This document shows, in pieces, positions 42,514-51,583 of a DNA stretch of 64,000 nt; the stretch's first letter is position 1; every line of letters starts with the position of its first letter. The stretch spans positions 609,809 to 673,808 of the forward strand of contig NZ_LT904904.1 in the NCBI RefSeq assembly GCF_900199725.1. Direction: 5' to 3'. A model generated the notes under the pieces. It had not been told where the DNA came from. It was given only the letters and a program-made list of their open reading frames with translations, and ran no database searches. The DNA comes from Cytobacillus massiliigabonensis (lineage in GTDB: Bacteria; Bacillota; Bacilli; Bacillales; Cytobacillaceae). Made by a program: the position numbers and the translations under genes.

Positions 42514-44811
42514 GTGAGGAAAAAACTATCAGGCTTAGCAGCTATTATCCTTTTAGTGCAGGTTATGTCTTTCGGCTTTGCAGGATCACCAGCTGAAGCC
42601 GCAAGCAGTACCATTAATAAGCAGTTCAAAGTGTCACCTGGAGTTGATTACAAAAATATTAAACTGACAAATTCATCTGTAAAGCAATCGATCAACTTAA
42701 TGGAAGTGAATCTAGCGGACTCTTATACTACTTTGGAAGTGGGGATTCCCAATCCAGTAAGTAAGCTGGCTACTACAACAAAGGCCGCACAGGCTAATAG
42801 TTACGATGGTCATCGAGTAGTCGGAGCGATCAATGGGTCTTTCTTCGATATGACAACGAAGCTTCCAATGTATTTGTTAGCGAAAGATAACGGAATTGTA
42901 AATGGGGGCTTAATTTCAGAGGGAAAAGATAAATACGTAAGTGAGCCAATTGCCTTTGGGATTTTAAACAATGGACAGGCTGAAATTGATACGTACCAAT
43001 TTAAAAACACATTAACCTTTAATGGGAAGAAATTTGAGCTGTCTGGCTTTAATCGCATGAGAGATGCGAATGAGGCGATCATTTATACACCTGGTTATGG
43101 AAATGGCTATACAAATACGAATAGCTATGGTGTGGAATATATTATCACTTCTGATACAAAAATAAATAAACCGATTCAATTTGGGGACATACTAAGCGGT
43201 AAAGTTCGAGCAATTAGGCAATATGGCGATAAAACGAACACACTGGTACGTGAAAATGAGTTTGTTTTATCTGTTAACGGCACCAAATGGATGGATCAGC
43301 TTCAAGCGATGAAGGTGGGCGATGCTGTTCAAGTCCAAGTTAATATTGATAGTAAATGGCAAAATTCAAAATATATGATGGCAAGCGGTCCGATGCTTGT
43401 GAAGGATGGGAAGGTCTTTTTAACAATTGACCCAAACAGCCCAAGGGCAAAGGAAAAGGCGCCTAGAACAGCTGTAGCTATTGATAAAACGAAGAAAAAG
43501 GTCTTTTTCGTTACGGTGGATGGCCGTCAGCCTGGATTTAGTACAGGCATGAGTTTAAGTGAGTTTGCTCAATATTTAGTTAGCTTAGGTGTGGATCGTG
43601 CGCTTAATCTTGATGGTGGCGGATCGACGGCTATGGCGGTAAGAAATTATGGCAATGCTCAAGTGTCGCTTGTCAATAAACCATCTGGCGGATCTGAACG
43701 TTTAGTTTCGACGACATTGCAGGCAATTAGTACAGCCCCATTAGGTCAGCCATCTATTCTATCAATCTCGCAAAAAACAGCGGGAAAGGTGATGGTAGGA
43801 TCCTCAGTAGCTGTAAATACGAACTATGTTCTTGATCAATATTACAATCCATTAAGTGTGGATCCTAAGCAGCTGGCACTCACTGTTTCTAATAATGTCG
43901 GTGAGATGACAGGAAACCAATTTACAGCTAAGCAAAAAGGTGAAGGGATGATTACCGGTAAATACGGGAATGCGGTAAAAAACCTTCCTATCACCGTAGT
44001 TGATACAATTGATCAGTTTTCAGTTGCGCCAACTAGTTTAAAACTGGCAGCTGGACAAACAAAAGCTTTAACAACTGCTGGAAAAGATAGTGCTGGAAAA
44101 GCGATTATTTATGATAAATCCCAAGTGAAGTGGTCTGTGAGCGGAAATATAGGCACGATCACAAAGGATGGTCTATTCACTGCTGGAAGCGAAACAGCAA
44201 CTGGTAAAATAACAGCGACCATCGGTAAGTCATCAAAGTCTATTCCTGTTGAGGTGAATGGGGCATCAACACCAACACCTGATAATGGCACATTCAAAGA
44301 TGTAAACAGCAAATACTGGGCATACAAAGAAATCATGTATTTAGCTGACAAGGGGATTATTAGCGGGTATCCGACAGGGGAGTTTAAACCGGGAGACCAA
44401 TTAACGCGTTCCCATGCAGCGATACTCTTGGCAAGAGCGTTAAATTTAAACACAGCAAACATTAAAGATCCTGGATTTAAAGATGTTCCTCAAACACATC
44501 GTTATTATTCCATTATTGCGTCCGTTGCAAATGCGGGAATTATGGGCGGGAAAGAAGGAAATCTCTTCGACCCTGAAGGAAAACTAACGAGAGCACAAAT
44601 GGCAGGGATTTTGCAAAATGCGTATAAGCTTCAAGGGATGCCTTCAAAAGACTTTGCAGATGTTAAGCCAAGTTATTGGGCGTATCGGGCAATAGGAGCT
44701 TTAGCTTACAATGAAATTACTACAGGATACCCTGATAATACATTTAAACCAGGCGATACAGTTACTAGAGCGCAATACAGTGCATTTTTGTATCGGATTT
44801 TGACGAAATAA
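42514..44811 (+). CDS. Surface phosphodiester glycosidase (NAGPA-like) with Ig-like and three SLH domains
   Basis: A 765-residue exported enzyme. The signal peptide (1-29) ends AEAAS. The phosphodiester glycosidase (NAGPA, DUF2233) domain covers about 60-410, with VVGAINGSFFDM, GPMLVKDG, RTAVAIDKTKKKVFFVTVDG and the signature LNLDGGGSTAMAV. A Big_2-like Ig region follows (about 420-585), then three SLH domains (about 595-765: KDVNSKYWAYKEIMYLADKG, then FADVKPSYWAYRAIGALAYN). A GTG start follows AGAAGGAGG. It should cleave phosphodiester-linked N-acetylglucosamine or similar wall glycans; the substrate is inferred. Confidence 0.9.
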   Translation: MRKKLSGLAAIILLVQVMSFGFAGSPAEAASSTINKQFKVSPGVDYKNIKLTNSSVKQSINLMEVNLADSYTTLEVGIPNPVSKLATTTKAAQANSYDGHRVVGAINGSFFDMTTKLPMYLLAKDNGIVNGGLISEGKDKYVSEPIAFGILNNGQAEIDTYQFKNTLTFNGKKFELSGFNRMRDANEAIIYTPGYGNGYTNTNSYGVEYIITSDTKINKPIQFGDILSGKVRAIRQYGDKTNTLVRENEFVLSVNGTKWMDQLQAMKVGDAVQVQVNIDSKWQNSKYMMASGPMLVKDGKVFLTIDPNSPRAKEKAPRTAVAIDKTKKKVFFVTVDGRQPGFSTGMSLSEFAQYLVSLGVDRALNLDGGGSTAMAVRNYGNAQVSLVNKPSGGSERLVSTTLQAISTAPLGQPSILSISQKTAGKVMVGSSVAVNTNYVLDQYYNPLSVDPKQLALTVSNNVGEMTGNQFTAKQKGEGMITGKYGNAVKNLPITVVDTIDQFSVAPTSLKLAAGQTKALTTAGKDSAGKAIIYDKSQVKWSVSGNIGTITKDGLFTAGSETATGKITATIGKSSKSIPVEVNGASTPTPDNGTFKDVNSKYWAYKEIMYLADKGIISGYPTGEFKPGDQLTRSHAAILLARALNLNTANIKDPGFKDVPQTHRYYSIIASVANAGIMGGKEGNLFDPEGKLTRAQMAGILQNAYKLQGMPSKDFADVKPSYWAYRAIGALAYNEITTGYPDNTFKPGDTVTRAQYSAFLYRILTK

Positions 44812-44886
44812 TAGATTGTGAAAGTAATAGAGCAGAGAAGTGAAATGTATAGGAGGGACTGACTTTCTGACAAAAAGTTATGTTCC

Positions 44887-44918
44887 TTGACAAAAACTTC
44901 TGTTATTCTATTAATATG
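44887..44918 (+). promoter_or_regulatory. Sigma-A-type promoter of the SLH amidase gene
   Basis: TTGACA at 44887-44892 is a perfect -35 box. AT-rich TTAATA/TAATAT at 44911-44917 sits 18-19 bp downstream as the -10 region. A transcription start 15-25 bp before the ribosome binding site GGAAGGAAGG would fit. Confidence 0.45.
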
Positions 44919-44946
44919 ATAATTTTAGCAGGAAGGAAGGCGAAAT

Positions 44947-46587
44947 ATGTCGAGGAAAGTATTGTTTGGTTATTTAATTTGTTCCCTTCTTATTTTTTCT
45001 CCCCTCACATCTAACTGGGTGAAGGCAGAAGAAGCGAACATAACAGGAGACCAAACAAATGTTGAGCAGAATCAAGGTCAAGGGGAATTAGTGAAAGTAG
45101 TTGAGTACGAAGGTGTGGAGCTGGAGGAACTTGATATGGAAGAGGTTGATTCAGAACTGGAAAGTTCAGCTTCTTCAGATGAACAGACGATGCAGTTGCG
45201 CATGAACAGCAATGCCGTTCAAACAATGGCTGTCAGCTTTACTGACGTTCCAAGCGACTATTGGGCATATACCAATATCCAGCACCTTTCTGGACAAGAG
45301 ATTATTAGCGGATATAAGAATCCAGAAGGCACTTCTTATTTCCTTCCTGATGATAAGGTTACTAGAGCTCAGGCTGCAAAGATGGTAGTTGAAGCATTAG
45401 GCGAGAAGCCAACTGAAAATGTACAGGCCAGATTTAATGATGTTCCAGCTAATCATTGGGCTGCTGGATATATTGATCGTGCCTATCAGTTAGGCGTTTT
45501 TGGAGGCTATGAAAACGGGTCATTCGGACCGAATAATACGTTAAAAAGATCGCAAATGGCTAAAGTGCTTGTAGAAGCTTGGAACCTTGATTACAACGGC
45601 TATACACCAGGATCTCCGGTTTTTAGCGATGTATCACGCAGTTATTGGGCTTACGAGTATATTGAAAAGGTGCATTATAACGGAATTTCAAACGGAAATA
45701 ATTTCCGATTCCTTCCTGAGGATGAAATTACGAGAGCGCAGTTTACTGCCTTTTTATCAAGAGCGATTGATGATCAATTTAAGTTATCAGTACCTGACCG
45801 AAACGAAGTAGTTGAAGGGGATGGAATTTCTACGGGAACAGTTACATCTTCAACTCCTTTAAATGTCAGACAAGGTCCATCAGACAAAGATGCGAAGCTT
45901 GGAAGCCTGCAAAAAGGAACAAAGGTAACGATTTATGCATTTGATGGTTATTGGGCGAAAATAAGCTACAATGGGAAAGTCGGCTATGTCCATAAATCCT
46001 ATTTAAAGCTTCAATCGAATGATAGCCGATACCCATTAAAGGATCGCATCATCGTAGTTGATGCCGGGCATGGTGCACATGATCCAGGAACATCAAGCAA
46101 CGGTTTTTATGAAAAGAATATTACCTTAGATGTTGCAAAAAGAGTTTCTGCAAAGCTGCAGGCTGCTGGTGCCAATGTTGTAATGACACGGAAAACAGAC
46201 AATTTCTTAACGCTGCAGGAGCGTGTTGATTTCACAAAATCTGTATACGGCGAAATTTTTGTCAGTGTCCATGTAAATTCAGCAGGCAGCAGTTCAGCAA
46301 AAGGTTCGGAAACATATTATGATACTTCAAATAATCAAAATGGTGCACAAAGCAAGCTGCTTGCACATGAAATTCAGCAGCAATTAGTCAGTCAAGCAAA
46401 TATGACTGATAGAAAAATCAAAGATACCGGCTTCTATGTTATCAAATACAATCAAATTCCAGCTGTTTTAGTTGAGTTAGGGTTTTTATCGAACAGTGAG
46501 GATCGCAGCAAGCTAACATCTGAGACATATTTAAATAAATATGCCGAGGCGATCTACCAAGGAGTTAAGAATTACTATGTGAAGTAA
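44947..46587 (+). CDS. N-acetylmuramoyl-L-alanine amidase with three SLH domains and SH3b
   Basis: A 546-residue exported autolysin. The signal peptide (1-27) ends VKAEE, followed by an acidic linker (28-95). Three SLH domains occupy about 98-275 (FTDVPSDYWAYTNIQHLSGQ, ARFNDVPANHWAAGYIDRAY, FSDVSRSYWAYEYIEKVHYN). A bacterial SH3 domain covers about 300-355 (PLNVRQGPSDKDAKLGSLQK). The Amidase_3 domain covers about 365-545, with zinc ligands in VDAGHGAHDPG, Glu in EKNITLDVAKR, His in VSVHVNSA and Glu in VLVELGFLSN. It cuts the amide between muramic acid and L-Ala. Anchoring through SLH would restrict it to pyruvylated wall sites. Confidence 0.93.
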   Translation: MSRKVLFGYLICSLLIFSPLTSNWVKAEEANITGDQTNVEQNQGQGELVKVVEYEGVELEELDMEEVDSELESSASSDEQTMQLRMNSNAVQTMAVSFTDVPSDYWAYTNIQHLSGQEIISGYKNPEGTSYFLPDDKVTRAQAAKMVVEALGEKPTENVQARFNDVPANHWAAGYIDRAYQLGVFGGYENGSFGPNNTLKRSQMAKVLVEAWNLDYNGYTPGSPVFSDVSRSYWAYEYIEKVHYNGISNGNNFRFLPEDEITRAQFTAFLSRAIDDQFKLSVPDRNEVVEGDGISTGTVTSSTPLNVRQGPSDKDAKLGSLQKGTKVTIYAFDGYWAKISYNGKVGYVHKSYLKLQSNDSRYPLKDRIIVVDAGHGAHDPGTSSNGFYEKNITLDVAKRVSAKLQAAGANVVMTRKTDNFLTLQERVDFTKSVYGEIFVSVHVNSAGSSSAKGSETYYDTSNNQNGAQSKLLAHEIQQQLVSQANMTDRKIKDTGFYVIKYNQIPAVLVELGFLSNSEDRSKLTSETYLNKYAEAIYQGVKNYYVK

Positions 46588-46590
46588 GGG

Positions 46591-46620
46591 AATGCCAGGC
46601 AATAAATGCCTGGCATTTTT
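46591..46620 (+). terminator. Rho-independent terminator
   Basis: AATGCCAGGC and GCCTGGCATT form a perfect stem around 7 nt, followed by TTTC. Confidence 0.88.
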
Positions 46621-46640
46621 CTGTATAAAAAAGTAACTTG

Positions 46641-46742
46641 TCGGTCTGATTAATTGAACAAGCCTTTATGTACGAAGTAATAACCAGAGCAGAGAAATTA
46701 AGCAGACCGACATTTACATACTTAGTTGTAAGCAGATGCTCA
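46641..46742 (+). repeat. MITE-like repeat, copy 2
   Basis: This is the best preserved copy. Inverted ends GTCGGTCTG.TTAATT and AATTAAGCAGACCGAC enclose a 45-bp centre, then TTTACATAC and a partly conserved 25-bp tail. The related copies are at 42259 and, inverted and deleted, at 33186. It sits before csaB; the rest of 46588-46849 shows only a TATAAT at 46803 and the csaB ribosome binding site. Confidence 0.75.
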
Positions 46743-46849
46743 TGAAAGTTTTTTTTATAAATAGATCTCAGTTTCAGTTTTCGTCCTTATTTCTATCTAT
46801 GATATAATAAGGGTTGCGTTTTATTAATGTGAGTAAAGGAAGTAATCAT

Positions 46850-48001
46850 ATGAATATAGGAATTGTAGGTAATTACGGCAATAACAATAATGGGGACGAA
46901 GCAATATTATTAGGAATTATCACGCAGCTGACTGCAAACTTTGACATTCAAAGAGAACAAATCACTGTTTTCAGCAATAATCCTGAACAAACTCAAGAGA
47001 GATACGGTGTAAAATCTTTTCCGCTGTATTATAAAAAAGGTTCTGCACCAAAAACATTCTTGGAAACCGTTAAACAAAGCCGAAAGTATATAAAAGATCT
47101 CGATGTGGTGATTATTGGCGGTGGAGGCATACTTATGGATCTGTATAAGAGGGAAGCCCCTCTTTATGGAACGTATGGACTCATGGGCAAGCAGGCAGGG
47201 GCAAAGGTAGTTGTTTATGGCTGCGGTGCGGGACCACTAACCTCTTCCATTGGAAAGTTTTTTATTAAAAGATTGGCTAAGGCGGCTGATTCGATTTCTG
47301 TTCGAGATCCAGAATCAAAGGCATTGCTTCAATCTGTTGGCATTAATAAGGATATTCAAATTATTGGAGACCCAGCTTTTACATTAACGACTGTCAACAA
47401 GCACAAGAAATCAGAGTCGATAAAAAAAGTGGGTGTAACAGCTGTTCCCTACTACAATATTAAATATTGGCCGGAAGCGGATGAGGCAAAGTATCAAGCC
47501 TATGTAACAGGCATGGCTAGAAATCTAGATCAATTAATTGAGAAAAAAGGCGTGGAGGTCACGTTCTTTTCCACAAAATATCCACAGGATGTGTGGGTAA
47601 CTAAAGATATTTATGAAGCAATGGAACATAAGGAAAATGCTGTTATGAATGAAGAACATCTTTCCCCAGCCCAATTAATTGATGTGTGCGGCGAGCAGGA
47701 TGTTGTGATCGGGACAAGGCTGCACTCGATTATTCTATCCTTAGATGCTGAAACACCTGTCATTGGAGTTGCGTACCATCATAAAGTAAAGCATTTCATG
47801 CAAATGATTGGCAAGGAAGACCAATGCTTATCAATGGACGAGCTATCTTCTGATCCTATGCAGTTTTCTGCGATTATTGAACGGATGGATAGCGAATGGG
47901 ATGCTGTTCAGCAGGAGGCAGAGGCCATTTCTTCCAGTTTGAAGGCAAAGGCTGCTAAAGGACTGGATCAATTCCATATGCTGCCGAAAAAAAGGGGATA
48001 A
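46850..48001 (+). CDS. csaB: CsaB, polysaccharide pyruvyl transferase
   Basis: A 383-residue cytoplasmic enzyme of the polysaccharide pyruvyltransferase family. Features are MNIGIVGNYGNNNNGDEAIL at the start, VIIGGGGILMD (about 89-99), a helical middle, and GTRLHSIILSLDAETPVIGV with the conserved RxH (about 300-320). It transfers a ketal pyruvyl group to the wall polysaccharide, creating the ligand for SLH domains. The ATG at 46850 follows AAAGGAAG; the in-frame TTG at 46814 lacks one. It runs into the glycosyltransferase gene with 2 bp between. The eight SLH proteins in this window explain its presence. Confidence 0.93.
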   Translation: MNIGIVGNYGNNNNGDEAILLGIITQLTANFDIQREQITVFSNNPEQTQERYGVKSFPLYYKKGSAPKTFLETVKQSRKYIKDLDVVIIGGGGILMDLYKREAPLYGTYGLMGKQAGAKVVVYGCGAGPLTSSIGKFFIKRLAKAADSISVRDPESKALLQSVGINKDIQIIGDPAFTLTTVNKHKKSESIKKVGVTAVPYYNIKYWPEADEAKYQAYVTGMARNLDQLIEKKGVEVTFFSTKYPQDVWVTKDIYEAMEHKENAVMNEEHLSPAQLIDVCGEQDVVIGTRLHSIILSLDAETPVIGVAYHHKVKHFMQMIGKEDQCLSMDELSSDPMQFSAIIERMDSEWDAVQQEAEAISSSLKAKAAKGLDQFHMLPKKRG

Positions 48002-48003
48002 TA

Positions 48004-49104
48004 ATGGGGAAGAAAATACTTGTTATTAGTAATATGTATCCAACTGCAGAGAACCGGACATTTGGAATCTTTGTAAAAAACCAGGTGCAGGCTTTAGAGA
48101 ATATGGGGGATGAAGTGGATGTTATCGCCATTACAGATCCGAAAAACGGAAAGCTGCGCGTATTAAAAAAGTATATCATCTGGTTTCTTCAGACCGTATT
48201 GAATCTTCTTTTTAAAGGGAAAAAATATGATGTTGTTCATGCGCATTACGTGTTTCCGTCTGGCATGCTCGCGCGTGCCTACAAGAAGCTTTGGAAAACG
48301 CCTTTTGTTGTCACTTCCCATGGAGGAGATATCGACCGGATGGCGAAGAAAAATGCACGAATTCGCGGGTGGACAACGGCCATTCTTCGAGAAGCAGACC
48401 ATGTCATTGCGGTAGGGGATGCTCTGTATGAGGAAATAAATAAACAATATGGCGTTGAAAGGGATCGGCTTTCGATTCTGAATATGGGTGTGAATCGTGA
48501 CGTGTTCAAGCCTTATCCGAAGAAGGATATTCGCGCGGAGCTAGGGATCAATGAAAATGAAAAGCCCATTCTTTTCGTTGGAAATATGATTCGTGAAAAG
48601 GGATTGAATGAATTATTATTGGCTTTTAAAACGGTAAAGGAGAAGGTGCCGGAAGCCGCGCTCTATTTAATTGGTGCTAGCCGAAATGAAGCTTATCGTC
48701 AGGAGCTTGAAGAGATCATCAAGAGCGAGGAGCTTCAGACGGTTGCCTTTAAAGATCCATTGCCTCAAATGGAGCTTGCTAAATGGATGTCAGCTGCGGA
48801 AGTCTTTGTTCTGCCTTCACATATAGAAGGCTTTGGATTAGTTGCCGTTGAAGCGATGTCCTGCCACACGCCTGTCGTTGGAAGCGAGGTTGGCGGTCTA
48901 AGCTATTTATTGCGGGATGATTACGGCATACTGTCAGCGCCCAAAAATCCGGCAAGCTTGGCTGAAGGCATTCTAAAGGTTATTGAACATGAGGCTGTGA
49001 AGGATATGCTGATCCAAAATGGAGAAAAAAAGGCAGCTGCCAACGATGAAAAGAAACTAATTGTGAAGCTTCAAGACATATATAATCAAGTAAAGAAAAA
49101 GTAG
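48004..49104 (+). CDS. Family 4 glycosyltransferase (GT-B fold)
   Basis: A 366-residue glycosyltransferase. It has an N-terminal Rossmann domain (KILVISNMYPTAENRTFGIF and DVVHAHYVFPSGMLARA) and a C-terminal donor-binding domain with ILFVGNMIREKGLNELLLAF and the EX7E motif in EGFGLVAVEAMS (about 279-290). It follows csaB directly, suggesting it builds the polysaccharide that CsaB pyruvylates. The sugar donor cannot be read from sequence. No membrane segment is evident. Confidence 0.85.
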   Translation: MGKKILVISNMYPTAENRTFGIFVKNQVQALENMGDEVDVIAITDPKNGKLRVLKKYIIWFLQTVLNLLFKGKKYDVVHAHYVFPSGMLARAYKKLWKTPFVVTSHGGDIDRMAKKNARIRGWTTAILREADHVIAVGDALYEEINKQYGVERDRLSILNMGVNRDVFKPYPKKDIRAELGINENEKPILFVGNMIREKGLNELLLAFKTVKEKVPEAALYLIGASRNEAYRQELEEIIKSEELQTVAFKDPLPQMELAKWMSAAEVFVLPSHIEGFGLVAVEAMSCHTPVVGSEVGGLSYLLRDDYGILSAPKNPASLAEGILKVIEHEAVKDMLIQNGEKKAAANDEKKLIVKLQDIYNQVKKK

Positions 49105-49159
49105 ACTAGAAAATCAGAGGCTCCATTTATAGTGGAGTGGCTGAAAAGGTTGTGGATGT

Positions 49160-50662
49160 ATGAAAGGCAAATTATTAAAGATTATTGGAGCAGTTGCTGT
49201 CATTAATATTCTTGCCCGATTAATCGGATTTGCACGAGAAATGGTGATTGGCTACCAATATGGAACATCAGATTATGCAGATAGTATTACTACTGCGTAT
49301 ACAATTCCAAACTTTATTTATATTGCTATCGGCGGTGCAATTACAACCGCCTTTATTTCTGTTTATAGCAAAAAGCTAGAAGGGGAAGATCCGAAGCAGT
49401 TTATCTCTTCCACCTTCACATATATTACGTTATTTATTGGGCTTTTAACGATCATTCTTACTGTGTTTGCTGAGCCGATTTTGCATTTGTTTTTTGGCGA
49501 TCTAGAGGATGAAGTAATTGAGTTAACAAAAGGTCTCTATTATTGGATGGTCCCTTCGACATTCTTTTTAGTTCTGTCGATGTGGCTGAGCGGAATATTG
49601 AATGTTCATGACAAATTTCATTTATCTTCTTTTTCTACCTTGCTGTATAACTTTTGTTTTGTAGCCATTGCAGTTGTGCTAACGCCCCTCATGCATGTTG
49701 ATTCCTATGGGGTGGGGGCACTAGTCGCATCAATCATTATGGTGGTCATGCTGTTAATTGGATTAAGAAAAGAGCATCTGAAATACTTTCGATTTAACTT
49801 CGGCTATTCCAATGATTTGAAACGGCTAATTATTATTGCTTCGCCGATCATGCTTGGCGGGGCGGCTCTTCAATTCTATGCTTTTATTCAAAGGATCTTT
49901 GCAGATGATTTTCAAGGGTATATCGCTGCTCTTAACTATGCTTCCAAGCTGACTCAGTTTCCTCAGGCTGTTCTTATGACAGCAGTAACAACGGTTATTT
50001 ACCCGATGCTTGCGAAAAAGGTAGCGGCGAATGAGAAGGAAAGTATAGCTGCTCTTTATCAAAGAGGCCTAAACTTGTTAGGGCTGCTGCTTATCCCGGT
50101 TACGATTTATGTTTTCTTTTATTCAAAAGAATTTGTCCAGATTATTTTTCAATATGGGAACTTTACAGAAGAGTCTACCCGGATGACGACTCCGCTGCTG
50201 CAAATTTTTTCACTGTCTATGTTCGCATTGGCTGGTAATGTATATATTACTCGATTCTTCTATGCGATGGAAAACTCCTATATGCCAGTTATCATTAGCA
50301 TTGCTTGTGTATTTGGTATAAATATTGGAATAATCGTAGCATTTAAGGATCAGCTTGGAGCTGAGGCAATTGCATGGGGTACATCGATTAGCTCAATTGT
50401 CAATTTTATACTTATGGTCTTCTTAGCAAAATTCATGTTAAAATTAAATATGACTGAAAACTTCCGGTCAATTGGCAAATCTCTTATTCTTTACGCTTTC
50501 ATAATAGGCATCATGTTTATTTCGTCAAAGTATTTATTAGTTGGAAATGCATGGCTTGATATGATTATTGGAGGAGTTGTATTCCTTCTTACTTTTGCTG
50601 GGCTTCTAAAGCTGTTAAAGTTTCCAGAAATTAAGATGGTTCTTGGAAGAGGAAAGGCATAA
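49160..50662 (+). CDS. murJ: MurJ/MviN-type lipid flippase
   Basis: A 500-residue protein with 14 predicted membrane segments and the MVF family pattern: INILARLIGFAREMVIGYQY near the start, then SADYADSITTAY-like and NFIYIAIGGAITTAFISVY, and PIMLGGAALQFYAFIQRIFA in the middle. MurJ flips lipid II; paralogues flip other undecaprenyl-linked glycans. Its place after csaB and the glycosyltransferase, and before an SLH lipoprotein, makes a role in exporting wall-polysaccharide repeat units equally possible. The ribosome binding site is weak (AAAAGG). Confidence 0.82.
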   Translation: MKGKLLKIIGAVAVINILARLIGFAREMVIGYQYGTSDYADSITTAYTIPNFIYIAIGGAITTAFISVYSKKLEGEDPKQFISSTFTYITLFIGLLTIILTVFAEPILHLFFGDLEDEVIELTKGLYYWMVPSTFFLVLSMWLSGILNVHDKFHLSSFSTLLYNFCFVAIAVVLTPLMHVDSYGVGALVASIIMVVMLLIGLRKEHLKYFRFNFGYSNDLKRLIIIASPIMLGGAALQFYAFIQRIFADDFQGYIAALNYASKLTQFPQAVLMTAVTTVIYPMLAKKVAANEKESIAALYQRGLNLLGLLLIPVTIYVFFYSKEFVQIIFQYGNFTEESTRMTTPLLQIFSLSMFALAGNVYITRFFYAMENSYMPVIISIACVFGINIGIIVAFKDQLGAEAIAWGTSISSIVNFILMVFLAKFMLKLNMTENFRSIGKSLILYAFIIGIMFISSKYLLVGNAWLDMIIGGVVFLLTFAGLLKLLKFPEIKMVLGRGKA

Positions 50663-50712
50663 ATCTGAAACATGTATAAGATAGAAGATTTTCACTTTGG
50701 GGGTATACAACA

Positions 50713-51513
50713 ATGAAAAAAGGTATCATTCCGTTCCTTCTCCTTCTCTTATTTACAGTTGTGACTGGATGTTCAAGTAAAGAGGCTGATGCTGGAGAAG
50801 CTTTAGAGGCAGCAGGTGTTGAATGGACGGAGGACGAGCTTTCAAAGGTTGATGGACAAGTTTTTGATCTGGATGCAAGAACGAAAGAGCTTCAGAATGA
50901 AGTAAATGCTTTACTCGGAAAGCCACCCGGAACAACGGATCCAGGGGACGGAAATGGACAGCCTGAGCCGTCAGTTCCGCCTGCTTCAGGAAGTGTCTTC
51001 CTTGATGTAAAGCCAGATTACTGGGCATTCACAGAAATAATGAAGATGTATGATCAGAAGATTATTTCGGGTTATACGGATATTCAAAAGTTCTTGCCAG
51101 AAAATTCAATTACACGCGCTCAAGCAGCCTCTATGCTTGTTAAAGCACTAAAGCTGCCTTTAAGTGATACGCCATCTTCTTTTTCTGATGTGAAAAATGG
51201 AGATTGGTCTCGCAGAGCCATTATGACTGTAGTAGAAAAAGGGTATTTCAAGGGAAGCGGCAATAAATTTATGCCAAATGATCCAATGAAAAGAAAGCAT
51301 ATGGCAGTTGTATTGCAGCGTTCGTTTGAATTAGAGCCTACATCTGATCCGTATGAAGGGTACAAAGATGTTCCTAAATCGGATGATGGATATCTTTATA
51401 TTCAAGCTGTGTCACAGCATGGTGTAGCAAAGGGCAGCGAAGGCTACTTTAAACCATATGAGCCAACAAAACGATCACAATTCTCCGTCTTTTTATATCG
51501 TGCATTAAAATAG
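50713..51513 (+). CDS. Lipoprotein with three C-terminal SLH domains
   Basis: A 266-residue protein. The N-terminal signal ends with a lipobox (VVTGCSS, Cys at about 20), so it should be lipidated and held in the membrane. A charged coil (22-68) and a Pro/Gly linker (70-95) lead to three SLH domains (about 97-266: FLDVKPDYWAFTEIMKMYDQ, SFSDVKNGDWSRRAIMTVVE, SQFSVFLYRALK). No catalytic domain is present. Carrying both a lipid anchor and SLH domains, it could tether the membrane to the pyruvylated wall polymer. It follows murJ by 50 bp with no terminator between. Confidence 0.85.
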   Translation: MKKGIIPFLLLLLFTVVTGCSSKEADAGEALEAAGVEWTEDELSKVDGQVFDLDARTKELQNEVNALLGKPPGTTDPGDGNGQPEPSVPPASGSVFLDVKPDYWAFTEIMKMYDQKIISGYTDIQKFLPENSITRAQAASMLVKALKLPLSDTPSSFSDVKNGDWSRRAIMTVVEKGYFKGSGNKFMPNDPMKRKHMAVVLQRSFELEPTSDPYEGYKDVPKSDDGYLYIQAVSQHGVAKGSEGYFKPYEPTKRSQFSVFLYRALK

Positions 51514-51530
51514 AATAATTATTCATAAAA

Positions 51531-51562
51531 AAACCAGCAAGCTTTAAATGCTTGCTGGTTTT
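51531..51562. terminator. Bidirectional rho-independent terminator
   Basis: AACCAGCAAGC and GCTTGCTGGTT form a perfect 11-bp stem with A-run before and T-run after, between convergent genes. Confidence 0.9.
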
Positions 51563-51583
51563 ATGCTGTAATCAAAACTGGCA

